Below, piece after piece: positions 1-11,401 of a DNA stretch of 64,000 nt. The DNA lies in the NCBI GenBank assembly GCA_025024175.1, contig QCXZ01000137.1:69192680-69256679 (forward strand), written 5' to 3'. The DNA comes from Rhyzopertha dominica (taxonomy: Eukaryota; Arthropoda; Insecta; Coleoptera; Bostrichidae). The notes beneath the pieces were generated by a model. That model did no database searches. It had not been told where the DNA came from and was given only the letters and a program-made list of their open reading frames with translations. Position 1 is the first letter of the stretch. Every line of letters starts with the position of its first letter. The position numbers and the translations under genes are program-made.

Positions 1-392
1 TTTTAGATTCTGACATTCCAAAAGTGTGGAGAAAGGATAGAGGACCACGTACACGTACGCAGACTCCTAGATGCTTGTTTTCCCGGACAATGCATAGGCC
101 GGAGTTTTTGATTTCTTTTTGCGGGGCAACCTAAAATCCAAGATTTATGCTTCACCGCCTGGATATCTTCACAGTAATCAAGGCAGAGTTCTAAAACGAG
201 TTCATTCACATTTGAAAAAAGACATGGTTGCATAGACAATAAAAGCAATTGGGTACCTGCCATGTATTTATATTTTATTACATTGCATATTAATATGTAG
301 TATCTAATCCACAAAACAGCTGTGACAGCTTATAAATTCGAAAAAATGGATCGTAAGGTGTATTTTTGATATTAAAAATGTAAATATTTAAA
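1..392. other. Unassigned AT-rich sequence at window edge
   Basis: A 103-codon open frame covers 3-314 on the minus strand. Its translation shows no domain, repeat or membrane pattern that I recognise, and it is the only open frame here. I see no promoter or splice signal worth naming. It may be flanking repeat or host intergenic DNA. Confidence 0.3.
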
Positions 393-1367
393 GGGACCGC
401 CAAAACGCGAACATATTGGCCGTGACGTCAGGTGTCTTGTAAATGGCCGCTTGTTTACATCTGGGGTCAGCGCGTCACACGTCAGCCTCAGCCCGTCAAT
501 TTATCAGTTTGATTTTGCTTCATTTTGTGACAAGCGAATTAAAATACGCCAAGAAAAAGTTAAATACTCGATAAGTTATGACTTCTGAAGGCATGCACAT
601 TGTTATGGAATTTGTGTACAGCGACGAGCGGTTCATCGCGGCGGAGATGAGCAACGTAAAAGCAACATCAATTTACGTAGCATTGATAATTTGATCACAG
701 TGGGTTGTTGGAAACATACTATTTGTAAACATAAAAATGTAAGAATCAAAAATGTACCCTAAACTTGACATTTATTTTAGAGGTCAGAATAAATATAAAT
801 TGCTAGTTATTTTCGGGGCTCTTGCGAATATATGGGAAACAACGTCGTTGTTTATTGTAACATTTCCCTCTATCAACTTAAAACGCATATAATTTTTCAT
901 ATCCTCTTCAGGCTATAACAAGATGAAAACTGAATGGTAAAGACTTATAACCCCAAAAAGAATAATAAAACTTACAGTAAGAATTAAGATGATCTTCACA
1001 ACAAAAAAACAAACTTTGCGATTTCGGCATATCACGTCTAGGGGCCCTAAACAACTTTTTCATACGTTGATAATCTCGAGGAACAGTTAAAAAAATTTTG
1101 TTAGCTGTACTGGCTGAAGTACTTTTATAACCATGTACAAAACAACACTTGTTTTGTTTTCTATGCATAATGGGTGCTTGTAAAACTAAACAAATCACTT
1201 TTTGGTGCGACCTCTTACACCGTCGTTTCAATAAACACCACACAAAAGCTTTTCGAATACAAGAATGATGCTACACCATTAAACAGCACGCTCCTCGGTA
1301 ATGTTTACATGACACTTGACGTCACGAGTTGAATAACCTTGGATAGAAGCGTTTTGGCGGTGACTCC
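393..1367 (-). mobile_element. P-element-like non-autonomous transposon with THAP exon
   Basis: The ends are inverted: GGGACCGCCAAAACGC at 393 faces GCGTTTTGGCGGTGACTCC at 1349-1367. A second inverted pair lies further in (GTGACGTCAGGTGTCTTGTA at 422 against a matching inverted copy at about 1303-1325). Terminal plus subterminal inverted repeats are typical of the P superfamily. The interior keeps one exon coding a THAP zinc finger on the minus strand (976-1243). The rest of the P transposase (RNase H-like core, GTP-binding insertion) is absent from the roughly 970 bp, so the element cannot move by itself. No 8-bp target duplication is obvious at the chosen ends, so the exact boundaries are uncertain. 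Confidence 0.6.
976..1243 (-). pseudogene. THAP-domain first exon of a P-like transposase
   Basis: The translation reads as a C2CH THAP domain, the DNA-binding module at the N-terminus of P-element transposases and THAP proteins. After a short lead it has KCCF, a run containing NKIFLTVPRD, then KLFRAPRRD and the late CCEDHL pair of zinc ligands. The residue that should be the second cysteine (the usual GC of CxxGC) reads GY, so one zinc ligand appears lost. A strong 5' splice site (GTAAGT, minus strand at 975-970) directly follows the domain; this is where I end the exon, although the frame stays open to 908. No downstream transposase exon is found within the element. Confidence 0.6.
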
Positions 1368-1710
1368 TAAGATTCGAACTTCAGATCTGAAATTCTCTAC
1401 CTACAAATATTTTTTTTGTTTTTTTCTCATGGCGTATGATATACATATATACACTTCAAGATTCATTTTACGTAATTTTCAAAAAAAAAAGTGATAATAC
1501 CCAATTCAATAATTCAATGTGTTATTCGACTCTTCTTGCTGTTGTTAATTTTTTAGAGGAGTGGCTCTGGACACTAGAAGGATGCAGAAATAACCTTTAA
1601 AATCGATATTAAAATTTGCTTCCCTCGCAAGTGTGAATTGACCTGTTTCACCATTCGACAAAATTTTAAATTTGGGGAGGCGCAAATTTTAGCTGGAACA
1701 CATTATATAC
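1368..1710. other. No gene seen
   Basis: AT-rich spacer between the P-like element and the hairpin MITE. Short A and T runs only; nothing coding or structured was recognised. Confidence 0.4.
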
Positions 1711-1872
1711 AGGGTGTCCCGCATTATGTGGGCAAGCTCTCGGAATCCTTCATGTTTAAGAGTAAATATCTCAGTAGGCGCGCGTTATTTCAAAAAAAGT
1801 TTTACTGCAAAGAGGTGTTTACACCATTTTTCAGATTCCGGGAGGTTGCCCACATAATGCAGGACATCTTCT
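1711..1872. repeat. Hairpin MITE with ACAGGGTGTCCC end
   Basis: Arms of about 33 bp face each other. GTCCCGCATTATGTGGGCAA with CTCTCGGAATC (1717-1746) is the near-complement of GATTCCGGGAGGTTGCCCAC with ATAATGCAGGACATC (1835-1869). The whole is about 160 bp with a roughly 90-bp loop. An 83-codon open frame over it (1638-1889) is a by-product and does not look like protein. This is a foldback MITE; its family is unknown to me. Confidence 0.6.
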
Positions 1873-2745
1873 ATAATAAAACCCATTAGACTGATAAAAT
1901 AATTCTGTAGCGGTTTTTCTCTTTGTATTTTTCTATTTTTCTGCTAACCTTGCAACATACTGAAAACCACAACGATATCACATCCGCAAGATGCAAATTA
2001 AACCACATGAGTAACTGCGAGTACCAAACTGTCACCGGTGTAATTAAAAATACTGCGCTGGATATTTTTAATGCAACAGAAGAAAATTAAATAAAATTAT
2101 GACCGCGCTAATGTTGGTAATGGTCTCGTGTTGAGTCGATGATCTTTAATGTTCCTAAAAGGTAAAAGTGGTCCCGTATTACGCAAGCCTGTGCTGCAGT
2201 GACTTCGCCATGCTCGTTAACCTTAATACTTGCCGGGCAACCTCGAATAAAATTTAACGATTAGGGATAATGTTAAGCCGAAATTCGTTTTATGAATACG
2301 TAAATATCTTGTCGGTGGTAATAATTGGGTTTTATAGAATAGGAGCAGTAATTTGGCGAGATGAGAACAGGTTTGTTTATCTAATTACATGTCTCGATGA
2401 GATCGAAAGTTTGGGTATGCCCACTAAGATGGTTCCGATAACAGGTCATTAGTCTATGCCAAGAATTTGGCGTTAAAACATTTTGTGGAGTTTGCATGGT
2501 AGTGGCTCTAAGTTTTGTCGTTATGCTGCAATAAAATGGTCACATTGACAATAGGTTTGAAGCTCATGAAGGTCATTAGACGAGGCCCCGAGTACCTCTT
2601 TTGGCACCACTACTTTTGCTATTATACCGGGTAATTTTTTTAAAACGAGCCGCACCGGCTAGCTGAGAAAATAAACGTAATAATTAGAAAAAACACGTTG
2701 GTTCGTTTTAATCTAGTATTTGACATAGTGTTATTGTATAAAAAT
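1873..2745. other. No gene seen
   Basis: Spacer of about 870 bp before the THAP fragment. A 60-codon open frame at 2270-2452 has no recognisable motif. No repeat arms noted. Confidence 0.35.
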
Positions 2746-2858
2746 ATGCCAAACAAGTGTTACGCACCTGGCTGCAAGGATAACTATCCAAATAGACCGA
2801 AAGTGCAAGTGTTTAGTTTCCCACCATTATAAATGAACACTATCTGAAATTTCTCTTA

Positions 2859-3431
2859 TTGTATTTATTTGTAGATTCTGGCTCCTTTTTTAATAAAGAT
2901 TTAGAAATAACAATAACAAACAAAATAAATTATATAAAATTTTATACAAGATATGTAGATGATCTATTCTTAATAATACCAAAAGACAAAGTAAACGAAA
3001 TTTTAAATTTATTTAATAGTTATCATCCAATATTACAATTTACCATAGAGAAAGAGAAGAAAAACACAATTAACTATCTAGACCTTACATTAATTAGAAA
3101 AGATAACAAAATTCTCACAAAATGGTATTCAAAACCAACTGCATCAGGAAGACTACTAAATTACCATTCTAACCACCCCTACAGACAAGAAATAGCTATT
3201 TTATACAACACTGTACAACGAATAATAAAATTAACTAGTCCAGAACTTAGAATTGAAACTTTACATGCCACTGCTAAAATACTAAAAAATAACAACTACC
3301 CCACTAAGTTAATAAGTAACTCAATAAAACAACAAACAGAAAAACTATACAATAGTAAACAATATGAAAAACAAGAAAAAAACACAAACATATCGTACTT
3401 AACCTTACCATATATACCACCATTTACTTAA
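2859..3431 (+). pseudogene. Penelope-type reverse transcriptase fragment
   Basis: This 190-residue frame starts inside the RT core. The catalytic box reads RYVDDLFLIIPKD near residue 31, followed by FTIEKEKKNTINYLDLTL, KWYSKPTASGRLLNYHSNHP and the thumb, all characteristic of Penelope RTs. The palm motifs upstream of YVDD are missing (5' truncation). Downstream the GIY-YIG endonuclease is in broken frames. Codon use is extremely A-rich, unlike the host genes at the right of the window. Confidence 0.75.
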
Positions 3432-3952
3432 AAAATAAAAACCTACTAAAACCACATAACTTCCAAATTCCGTATAAACCAATTAACACAATTAAACACC
3501 GTTAAACACAAAAACACCAAAAGAAACAAGAACACACACAATATACAGTATAAAATGTAAAGAATTTAACAAACAATATATAGGACAGACAGGACAATAC
3601 TTAAAAAACAGACTACAACAACATAAAAATAATAACAACTACACACTTTTGACTTTGATAATACCAAAATTATTACTACGAAACAACATAAACGTAAAAG
3701 AATTTTTAGAAATGATACATATTCAAAAAAACCTAAACACATGTGTAAACGACAGGATTGACGTACAAGGACTAAGTAATACCAAGTAATACCTACTACA
3801 CCGTCATTTAAACACACCCTCTCACCATCACATTTACCATCCACAATAATAGCAAAGGAACAAACTTGAAGATACATTTTATATTAATATCAAAATTATA
3901 AGTGTAATATTAATTTTCATAATAATTTGTCAATCTGCAAAATAAAAATATT

Positions 3953-3982
3953 CGACAAAGACCTAAATTATACGTCGAAACG
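3953..3982 (+). ncRNA. Degenerate hammerhead-like motif in PLE-1 3' end
   Basis: CGACAAAGACC, a short loop and then CGTCGAAACG stand where other Penelope elements carry CTGATGA, a helix II hairpin and GAAAC. The GAAAC box is intact, but the CTGATGA box is not, so activity is unlikely. The call rests on position and on similarity to the motifs at 23107-23134 and 26581-26612. Confidence 0.3.
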
Positions 3983-4290
3983 TTATATTATTAGAAAAAA
4001 GTGTCTTTAATTTATAAAAAAGGAGCCAGAACCTACAAATAAATACAAAAAGAAAAATTAACACAAAAGGACTCCACAAAATAAACATCAATAGCAATAA
4101 CTATCTGAAATGGATATCCACAATTCCACTTAAAATCCTCACACCTACAAAGCATAGTAGGATGCGTAACACATTTTTCCGAAGGTAATTTACAGAACAG
4201 GATTCAAGGATAGTTGAAATATTGAATGTAAATTCAATCAAACCACATTTGAAGCTAACGGCTATTCCATGTAATTTCCAAACTGCCAAA

Positions 4291-5157
4291 AATATTATTC
4301 CAGATCCAAAGACGTGAAAGTCGTAACGAGAAATTACCTACTAACAACAACAACAAAATAATTTAGCTTCTGCAGCTGAATATTACCTAAGTATGTATAG
4401 TATCAAAGTTCAACAGGTTTTGCAAATTTATATGAAATTAAAGAAAATATAACTTAGCCTGATAGCTGGTTTAAAACAGATAAGGTTACATTTTTTTCAG
4501 TTAGTAAAAATATGGGACCTATGTATATAATTACCTATAATTTCACGATAAATTCTAATTTACTTGTTGAAACTTTTTTTGGTCAGGAAATATCAACTAT
4601 TGTTGGGCGAAATAGAAAAACGCCATTTACCACTAGCTGTATAAGAGATTTAAGATGTTTTGTAGGGTCGTGAGAATTGTAGTATTAATATAAACAACAA
4701 TGAAAATGACCAACATAAAACAATTTTAAATTTATATTTTTGATATTTTAAACAAATTTATACGCGCAACATGTGACGAGGACAAATAATGTTATAGATA
4801 ATTACTAAAAAAAATACCTACAGATATGATGATATTAACTTCTCTGTTACACACCCTTATTAAAGTCTCCGAATGTATTAATTTTATCTTCGATTTTACC
4901 TCATCCTATAAAAACATAAAAACAGTTTGCAATTCATATTTGGTTGATGCTTAAAATCAGTTTTCTTTTTTAAAACTAGACAGTAATATGATAATTTTAT
5001 TTGCTGAAAATTATACTCGTATATTAGGGTCAATCAAATACCTATAAACAGCCCTTTACATAAAAAAGCAAATTTGTCAAACAAAACATATCTATTAATA
5101 TATTTTATTTTCTACATGATCTCCTCCTGAAATAACATATTTTGTCGAATACTGAGT
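4291..5157. other. No gene seen
   Basis: AT-rich spacer with several short poly-T and poly-A runs. No open frame with recognisable motifs and no inverted arms noted. Confidence 0.4.
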
Positions 5158-6020
5158 CAATTACTTCCACATCCAACGGATGAGAAGTATTGTATCGCGA
5201 AAAATATTTTCAAAAATTTTTATTCGTTCATTCGCTTTAAAATGGTCAAAAACGCAAAAAACAAAATTTGAGCAAAAAAAAATTTTTGTCTGTGTGTGTG
5301 TGTGTCTGTGGTTTTGTTTGTATACGCGGTAACTTTCGAAAGACTTAATATATGAACTTGAAATTTGGCAAGCAACTACCCAAAGCGACCTATTGTTTGT
5401 GGGGTAAGTAGGGTATCGGGAAGGGGGCAAAACTGGGGGATAACTACCCTTTTTGCAAATTTTTATTATCTATATTTTTTTTGTTTTAGTATGTGATTAG
5501 TAGTATAACTGCGAGTATTATTCATTCGTATAAATTTTCAGTGCAGCAAACTGTTTAGAAGATAGCAAAAAAGCGTCACTTAAAGAAAACGGTTTTTCCT
5601 AAATATCTCCGAATATACTTAATATATTCAAAAAATGAAAATGCCATCAGATAGGAAATAAAATTTCTCACAAAAAGTTTCTTAGAAAATTTATTCAAAA
5701 TTTTGACATTTTCGAAATATTTCCAAAAAACCTATTTTGGTCCCTGCTCGTACGATTTTTTTTAAATTTTGGTATTATATATAAAATCAAATTTCTGATC
5801 AGAAAGCACTCTTGTAATTTTTTTGTTAAGTTAATAATTTTCGAGTTATTTGGAAAAAACCGATTTCAAAATTTATATATTTTTGCTAATATCACGAGGA
5901 CTTTGTCGCAGAAAAAATGTTTAGAGAAACAAAATGCTCAAAATCTGATTACTAATCGTATAGCATAAGAATTAAAAACGTAAATGTCATTTTGACAATT
6001 GGATGTGGAAGTATTGATTC
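5158..6020. repeat. MITE-like element with about 20-bp terminal inverted repeats
   Basis: TCAATTACTTCCACATCCAA at 5158 is matched inverted by TTGGATGTGGAAGTATTGA ending near 6018. The interior has a TG microsatellite (about 5290-5310) and AT-rich DNA without coding capacity. The size (about 860 bp) and the lack of a transposase suggest a non-autonomous DNA transposon of unknown family. Confidence 0.5.
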
Positions 6021-6349
6021 AATTTGCAGCGGTTTTTTTAACCAATTGCGCATAATCTAATTTTAACAACTTCTTATTTTATAATTCATGTAGCTTTCTG
6101 AGCGCACAAAATGAGGCGACGTTTAACTACCTCTTTTGTTTTGTGTACGTTTAACAATAAAAATGCATATACCGACTGCACCGCAACCAACTACAGACAG
6201 ATCTATCTCGCTGTCATTACAGTTCATCAGTGTAGTTTAGGCCTAATGCAGACAGCATGAGATAGAACTGTTTTTGTCTATATACCAAAGGCTTGGTATG
6301 ATGTCAGTAGGAAAACATGATCATGCCGTCTGTCGGCAATGAACTGACA

Positions 6350-7725
6350 CGATGCCACCTAGCTGCCTTAACGGCAGTGGCGGCTGGTGACAAATTCTAT
6401 TGGGTCGGCAGTAAAAACTTTGGTCCACTCTAGTTAGTCAATATTATTTTTTTATAAATTAGTAAATAATTTTGTATATACTCGTAGTTGTTGTTGTTTA
6501 TTACTTACTACTGCTGTAAATTTTCATATCGCCGCAATTTAAAAAGATAGTTCATTTGGTAACAAATAGCCTAATCTGGCAACTAGCTACATAATTTCAA
6601 CGTTAAGCGTGCACCTGTACTGCACCGGAGAGGAGAAGTCGATATATGTCGAGCCCAATCCGAAGATGTATCCGGAAGTCCGGCAGACAGCATTAAGCGA
6701 TTATATGGGTATTGGCGCTTACTTATTTTGTTATTTTCTTTTTGTGTGAAATTCTTCAATGATTTCAGATTGACTAAATTTATAACATGTATTTAATTAA
6801 TTCTGTTAAATGTTTGAAGGTATCCGCTTAAAATTGTTTATTTAAGAGGATAGCTCTTACAATAATCTTGGGAAAATGAAAAATTTTGTAGAACATTCGG
6901 GTAGTTTTTCGTGATTTCAGTATTGAACTATATATATAATTGTTGTTCAATGTACATGTCAAAATTAATTTTCGGATTCCGACGATTATGAATGCCGGGC
7001 CTCCTTTATTAACTTCAATAATAACATATATACGTAAAATTAAATTATGATTATAAAAAAACTGTAAGCATGTAAAGGGTGTCAATCAGATAATTTGTAA
7101 TACTCAGTAGAAAACAGAACTATAATTGGTTGATAAAAAAAAAACTTGAAATAATTGAAATAAATGAAGTCCGTTTTAACGTTTTATGCTGTCTGCCGGC
7201 CCCAGGCATTGCAGAGTCTCGATTTTCGCCTCAGGATTTAATATGCACGCAGGGTTGCGTCTTTGTTCAGCTCACAGGAAAACGATGCTATTGCTTTCTT
7301 ATACGATGCGGTCTGCCGACCCAGCGCTTGGATCACAAACACATACACGGCCCAGTCACGGTTGCCGAGTAGCGTAAATTTTTCGGGATAACCCGTAAAA
7401 ATGTGATTTTGGCTAATTATTAATTTGATGGTAATGTAAAAAAATAGGCTCCAACTGTTTCAAGATATCTGAACATAATAAAACAAAATATACATAAAAA
7501 TACGGAAAAAAAATTTCTTCGATCAAAATTCTGGGTCGGCAGTGCCGACCCTGCCGACCCGGACGAGCCGCCATTGCTTAACGGGTACTACTTCCTAAAG
7601 AAAGTAATCTGACAAATTGGGGCCTGCTGTCAGGTTGATGTATGCAGGTGCATACCAACTTGTGCGATTACAGATCACTTCCTTTAGGAAGTAGTACCCA
7701 TTAAAACAACTAGATGGCTATTCTA
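6350..7725. repeat. Palindromic (foldback) element hosting a TTAA insertion
   Basis: The right arm at about 7673-7725 (AGGAAGTAGTACCCATTAAA then ACAACTAGATGGC) is the inverted match of GATGCCACCTAGCTGCCTTAA at 6351-6371 joined to CGGGTACTACTTCCTAAAG at 7582-7600. The left arm is thus cut in two at TTAA by a 1.2-kb insertion (6372-7577). Without the insert the element would be about 165 bp with arms of about 55 bp around a roughly 65-bp loop. Confidence 0.55.
6372..7577. mobile_element. TTAA-flanked non-autonomous element
   Basis: TTAA at 6368-6371 and at 7578-7581 bracket 1206 bp. The two ends are loosely inverted: the left begins CGGCAGTGGCGGCTGG and the right, read inward, GCAATGGCGGCTCGTCC. 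GGGTCGGCAG occurs near both ends (about 6401 and 7536). TTAA duplications are the hallmark of piggyBac-type and some MITE insertions. No transposase is visible; the short frames inside lack motifs. Confidence 0.5.
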
Positions 7726-8244
7726 CTTGATGCTTCAGAAAATTTAGGAATAATATTACTCTCTGGATTAAACTTAATATATCACCTGTGCATACCACAA
7801 TTAGGTTGTTGCACCATTGTATTATTTCTGATTAAATCGACTAATTAACTAAAAATGTCAAAATTTGCACTTGCGTTGTTGTCCTTCTAGAGGTACAAAA
7901 TGTAACACAGTAAATTAATCCAGCCACGGACGGACCACAAACTTGCTGTTCTAATGTTCTGAGTTGAAGGGTCTACTCGTAGCAGTTACACTGACACACC
8001 TGTTAGTGGCATAGTAGTTTTACTTATCGTGGTTCAATTCTCCGTTCCGTACTATAAAGCATTTTATAAATTGAGGGTTTTAATTTTTAACTAAGTTAAT
8101 GAATGACAATTATTTACAGAATCAGGTAGAAACCGTGTAAAAGATGATAATTTTACCGTCTTTAGCTACATGTAGATAACACAACATTCTTAGTCTATTC
8201 GTACCATAAGAAAAGGTTTACAATTTGGACGAGAGAATTCAGAA
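7726..8244. other. No gene seen
   Basis: AT-rich spacer between the palindromic element and the RT scrap. Nothing recognised. Confidence 0.4.
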
Positions 8245-8529
8245 TTGACAAATGTGAAAATTTCTATGAGCTTGATATATCACAAGCTTTTGTTAGTTTA
8301 TAGTACAAAAATACACCGTAGTGTGCAATCAGGTGTTCCACAGGGTAATGTTCTCGGACCTATATTATATTCCTTTAAGTATACATCTCACCTTCCAACT
8401 AACAGAACCACAATGATTGCAACGCGTGCCGTTGATATTGCTGTTTTGGCATCCCACGTTGATTCAAAATCAGTTAACAACAAAGCGCATAAGCTGAAAC
8501 ATCAAATTGCCGATAAGTGCAAATTTTAA
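8245..8529 (+). pseudogene. Jockey-like non-LTR RT fragment
   Basis: The frame contains SGVPQGNVLGPILY, the GVPQGS..GP box of non-LTR reverse transcriptases. Next come a stretch resembling LPTNRTTMIAT and then AVDIAVLASH where functional copies have the ADDTA catalytic box. Both the loss of the catalytic aspartates and the roughly 95-residue length mark it as dead. No target duplication or 3' tail was found. Confidence 0.65.
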
Positions 8530-10078
8530 GATATTAGTCCAAACGCGTTTAGAGTGGAATTACATACGTTGCAAAAGATAGCAATCAACTACTTATACCA
8601 AATTGGTAGATTGCAAAATTCACTAGGAGTCAAATAAAATGTTTTGTATGCATTTATCTAATGTCAAACTAGATAACTACAAAGCAAGGAATAAGATCAT
8701 GTTGCATTCACTAAACTACACTCAAAAATTGTACTTATAAATGTTTTCTGTCGTGAGACTTCCTTTACTTATATTTTTTAAATATTACCGTATTTGTCAA
8801 GAAAAGCTCCATTCACTGTAAAATTAATATATTTAGGAAGGGTCTTTGTCCTAGTCGGTCCATATAGTGCAAAAAATAATAATTCCAAATAATTATTTTA
8901 TATTCGAATAAAACCCTGTAAGTATTGATTTTATCTTTGATTCCATGTACATGTAACAAAATCTTGTGAGCTTTTGTCGCTTCTACAAATTTTGGAAAGA
9001 CAGTAACTAAAAACGTTGTTGATGATGACACAGATGAGGGTAGTTCTCATATAATATTGCAAACATATGCAGACAAGTTTAATAAAAGTGACGGTGACAC
9101 GGCATGCATAAATTCTCAAATGCTCAGACTGTGAGAGTCGGCAGTATCAGTTGCTTTAAAAGCAAAGTTGCTTTTTACAGCCTAAATACCCCACCAAGAT
9201 CCACAATTTCCAGTAATTCTTAAACACACAGCAAGAAGTATGTATACGCCATAGCGACGAAAAAAATGTTTTACGAAGTTTGTTGTGTTCTGACGAATTT
9301 AATAGACTTCTTTGACAAAGCGGTCCCTATTAAGGTTATCAGGAACTGCGTTTTCTTTTTAAACAGCAAGAACACTCGTGGAAAATTGAGAGCTAGCTGG
9401 GGAGAGCAACAATTACGGAGTTTCCCCAGGCCATCTGGGCATGACACTAAGGGATCTGAGCGTGCAACAGGTTTCTAGAAAATGCTCCCTAGAAAATTGG
9501 ATGAAAGAAAATAGCAGATGAGATCTTGACATAATCTGCTAACAAGCAATTAAAACGTAAAAAGAAATTTTGATATTAAATTAGTTAAGGTACATTATAG
9601 AAAAAGCATCACCTACGTACTGCACTAAATATAATAGATATTGCTAATCCAAATAATTGTCTTTAATTGAAACTAAAGGTTTGGTGTTCAGTGCGATTTG
9701 TTAATGGTTTATTAAATTTAGAAAACTTTTAAAGAACAAATTAGTTATGAATTTATTGAAACCATTGATCAACTATTTTGCTAATTCATACTTGGTAATA
9801 TTTTAACTTAAGTTATTGGGTTATTTTTATCTTATTTGTATTTTTGATGAAGGGCAACTCAGCTAACCTGACGACGCCGAACGATTTTTTTCATCCTGAA
9901 AACACTATTGCAATGTATCTCTCATAACTTCGGCTTCTCGCGGCCGTAACATTCCGAGGTTTGTACATCAAGACAAAATTGCATGCTCTTTCGAATGCAA
10001 TTGATGGAGCTTATTTATTTTAAGTCGAAAGTCACTATCGGAGTCTGGTATGGCGATGTTACAGCTCACCTCACAACA

Positions 10079-10084
<6 letters not shown>
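8530..10084. other. No gene seen
   Basis: AT-rich spacer of about 1.5 kb. Open frames at 8813-9031 (minus), 8931-9119 (minus) and 9266-9478 (plus) have no recognisable domain. Confidence 0.35.
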
Positions 10085-10109
<25 letters not shown>

Positions 10110-10111
10110 TT
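10085..10111 (+). repeat. (TTA)n microsatellite
   Basis: About nine uninterrupted TTA/ATT triplets follow AAAAAGTTATTATT. Simple repeat with no coding role seen. Confidence 0.8.
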
Positions 10112-10269
10112 ATGATATTTCTAAAGTCAAATGCAGCGACCAACTAGACAGCACCATCTAGTGAATGGCAGCACCCAACTAGCAATTGCCACCAGTTTTG
10201 AATTTAGTAGATCCATATTAGTAAAAAAAACTATCCTAGCCAAAATTTAAAAAAAAACAAATTCGACGA

Positions 10270-10770
10270 CCCAACGCATAATATACTTGTCCAATAATTT
10301 GTCATAATATTGCAAAATCATTAAGTACGCAGTACGTAGCGTTGCTTAATTTTTTTTTGCTTTTGGTGAAATAACTACATTGACTGTTTGGTTTCAAGGG
10401 TATCCTAGAATATCCACTTTTCGTCGCCTGTAACAGTGTGAGAAAACAAGTCATCTTCGTTGGTAACGATCCAAAAACGCACATCCACTTGACATTCTTT
10501 GCTTTTTGTACTGATCCATAAACATTTTTGGTATCCATCTTACTCACATGCATTTGCGATATCCAAGCTTTTCCGAAACATTTTTGAATGTGGTGGTGCG
10601 TCAAATAAGAGGAAATTCATCACTAATAGTCAGTCCTCGATAAAATTGAAGCTTTTCTCCAACTGTTGAACGATTTCATCGGCCTGGAGTGTGGGCCGGG
10701 CATCGCACATTAGGGAGGCCAATCTTGAATTCTTGAAACCATTGTCTAACCTTTCCTTTACCTCATTAAT
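10270..10770 (-). pseudogene. Decayed mariner transposase fragment
   Basis: Read on the minus strand in shifting frames, the segment gives a short linker (TTTFKNVSEKLGY), then VRWIPKMFMDQYKK, CAFLDRY and VTGDEKWIF. VTGDEKW is the block around the first catalytic Asp of mariner transposases, and the order matches the middle third of a mariner protein. A shadow frame (10302-10604) reads part of it off-phase. Stops and frameshifts are frequent. The third catalytic Asp block and the TIRs are not seen, so this is an old fragment, more diverged than the copy at 29831-31155. Confidence 0.55.
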
Positions 10771-11269
10771 GCAGATATATAGATGTGGCAGGTCCAAGCT
10801 AACCGACTCTTGAATCTGTCATACAAAGCCTGCCAAATCATAACATGGCAACTTTATAAGCCATCTCCATGGGATTGAAAAAATAGAAAGTAGTGTTTGC
10901 GGATGTGGCGAAAAGCGTGATGATCTGATCCATCATATATACAGATGTATGTACTTTAAAGCCTCCAGAGCGAAACTAACGGATTGCATTAACTCCCCTA
11001 CGATTCTATTTGAAACTATTCCTCTATACCCATGGAACTTATTGAACCATTTACGATTTCTCTACCTTCTGCTTAGACCTAATGTGGTTCCGACATATCT
11101 TCGATGTTATCTGGTGGCTAGCGTGGGAGTGATATAAATGACCTGTCTTTCGTAGTGCCGCACTGCGTGTGTTCAGTTTTTAACATATGTATTTCGTAGT
11201 AGTGGTAGTAATATGCGTCTCTTATCTAACAGACAGCAATAGTTNTNTATGAACGTAAGCTTTCGAGGC
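10771..11269. other. No gene seen
   Basis: Spacer between the mariner relic and PLE-2. The short open frame 10949-11137 has no motif. Two n bases near 11245 mark unresolved positions. Confidence 0.35.
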
Positions 11270-11401
11270 CAGAGTTAGACTGAAATCTATATCAATTTCT
11301 GAACCAGATAAACTTCGAACTGAATTGCAACACTTACGCATCAGTCTGGCCAACAACGGGTATAATAACCAAGAGATACAATTTGCAATTAATCGTCATC
11401 T

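Larger units (their letters stand above)
2851..4099 (+). mobile_element. Penelope-like retroelement (PLE-1), 5'-truncated
   Basis: The element is bounded by a 12-bp duplication ACTATCTGAAAT at 2839-2850 and 4100-4111. It holds a Penelope-type RT fragment, then a decayed GIY-YIG endonuclease segment (about 3540-3640, containing QYIGQTGQYLKNRLQQHK), then a 3' region with a GAAACG stem-loop motif (3953-3982). About 38 bp near the left end (2860-2897, TTTGTAGATTCTGGCTCC) are repeated inverted near the right end (4014-4053, GGAGCCAGAACCTACAAA). Inverted or partial terminal copies are a known habit of Penelope elements. Confidence 0.75.
2746..4290 (+). pseudogene. THAP-domain gene fragment split by a Penelope-like element
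   Basis: From ATG 2746 the frame starts MPNKCYAPGCKDNY, the CxxxxC start of a THAP finger, runs to FSFPP and then hits a stop. In another frame the fragment resumes across the insertion point with HYLKWISTIP. After the inserted element (2851-4099) it continues, with one more frameshift, to GCVTHFSEGN (the late C..H ligand pair) and then LKLTAIP, which corresponds to the AVPT box closing a THAP domain. All landmarks of one THAP domain are therefore present in order but broken by two frameshifts and an insertion. It could be a dead host THAP gene or the N-terminus of another P-like transposon. Confidence 0.6.

Noticed and set aside
5290..5310. TG microsatellite as a regulatory element
   Set aside because: Short simple repeat inside a MITE-like element; no evidence beyond composition.
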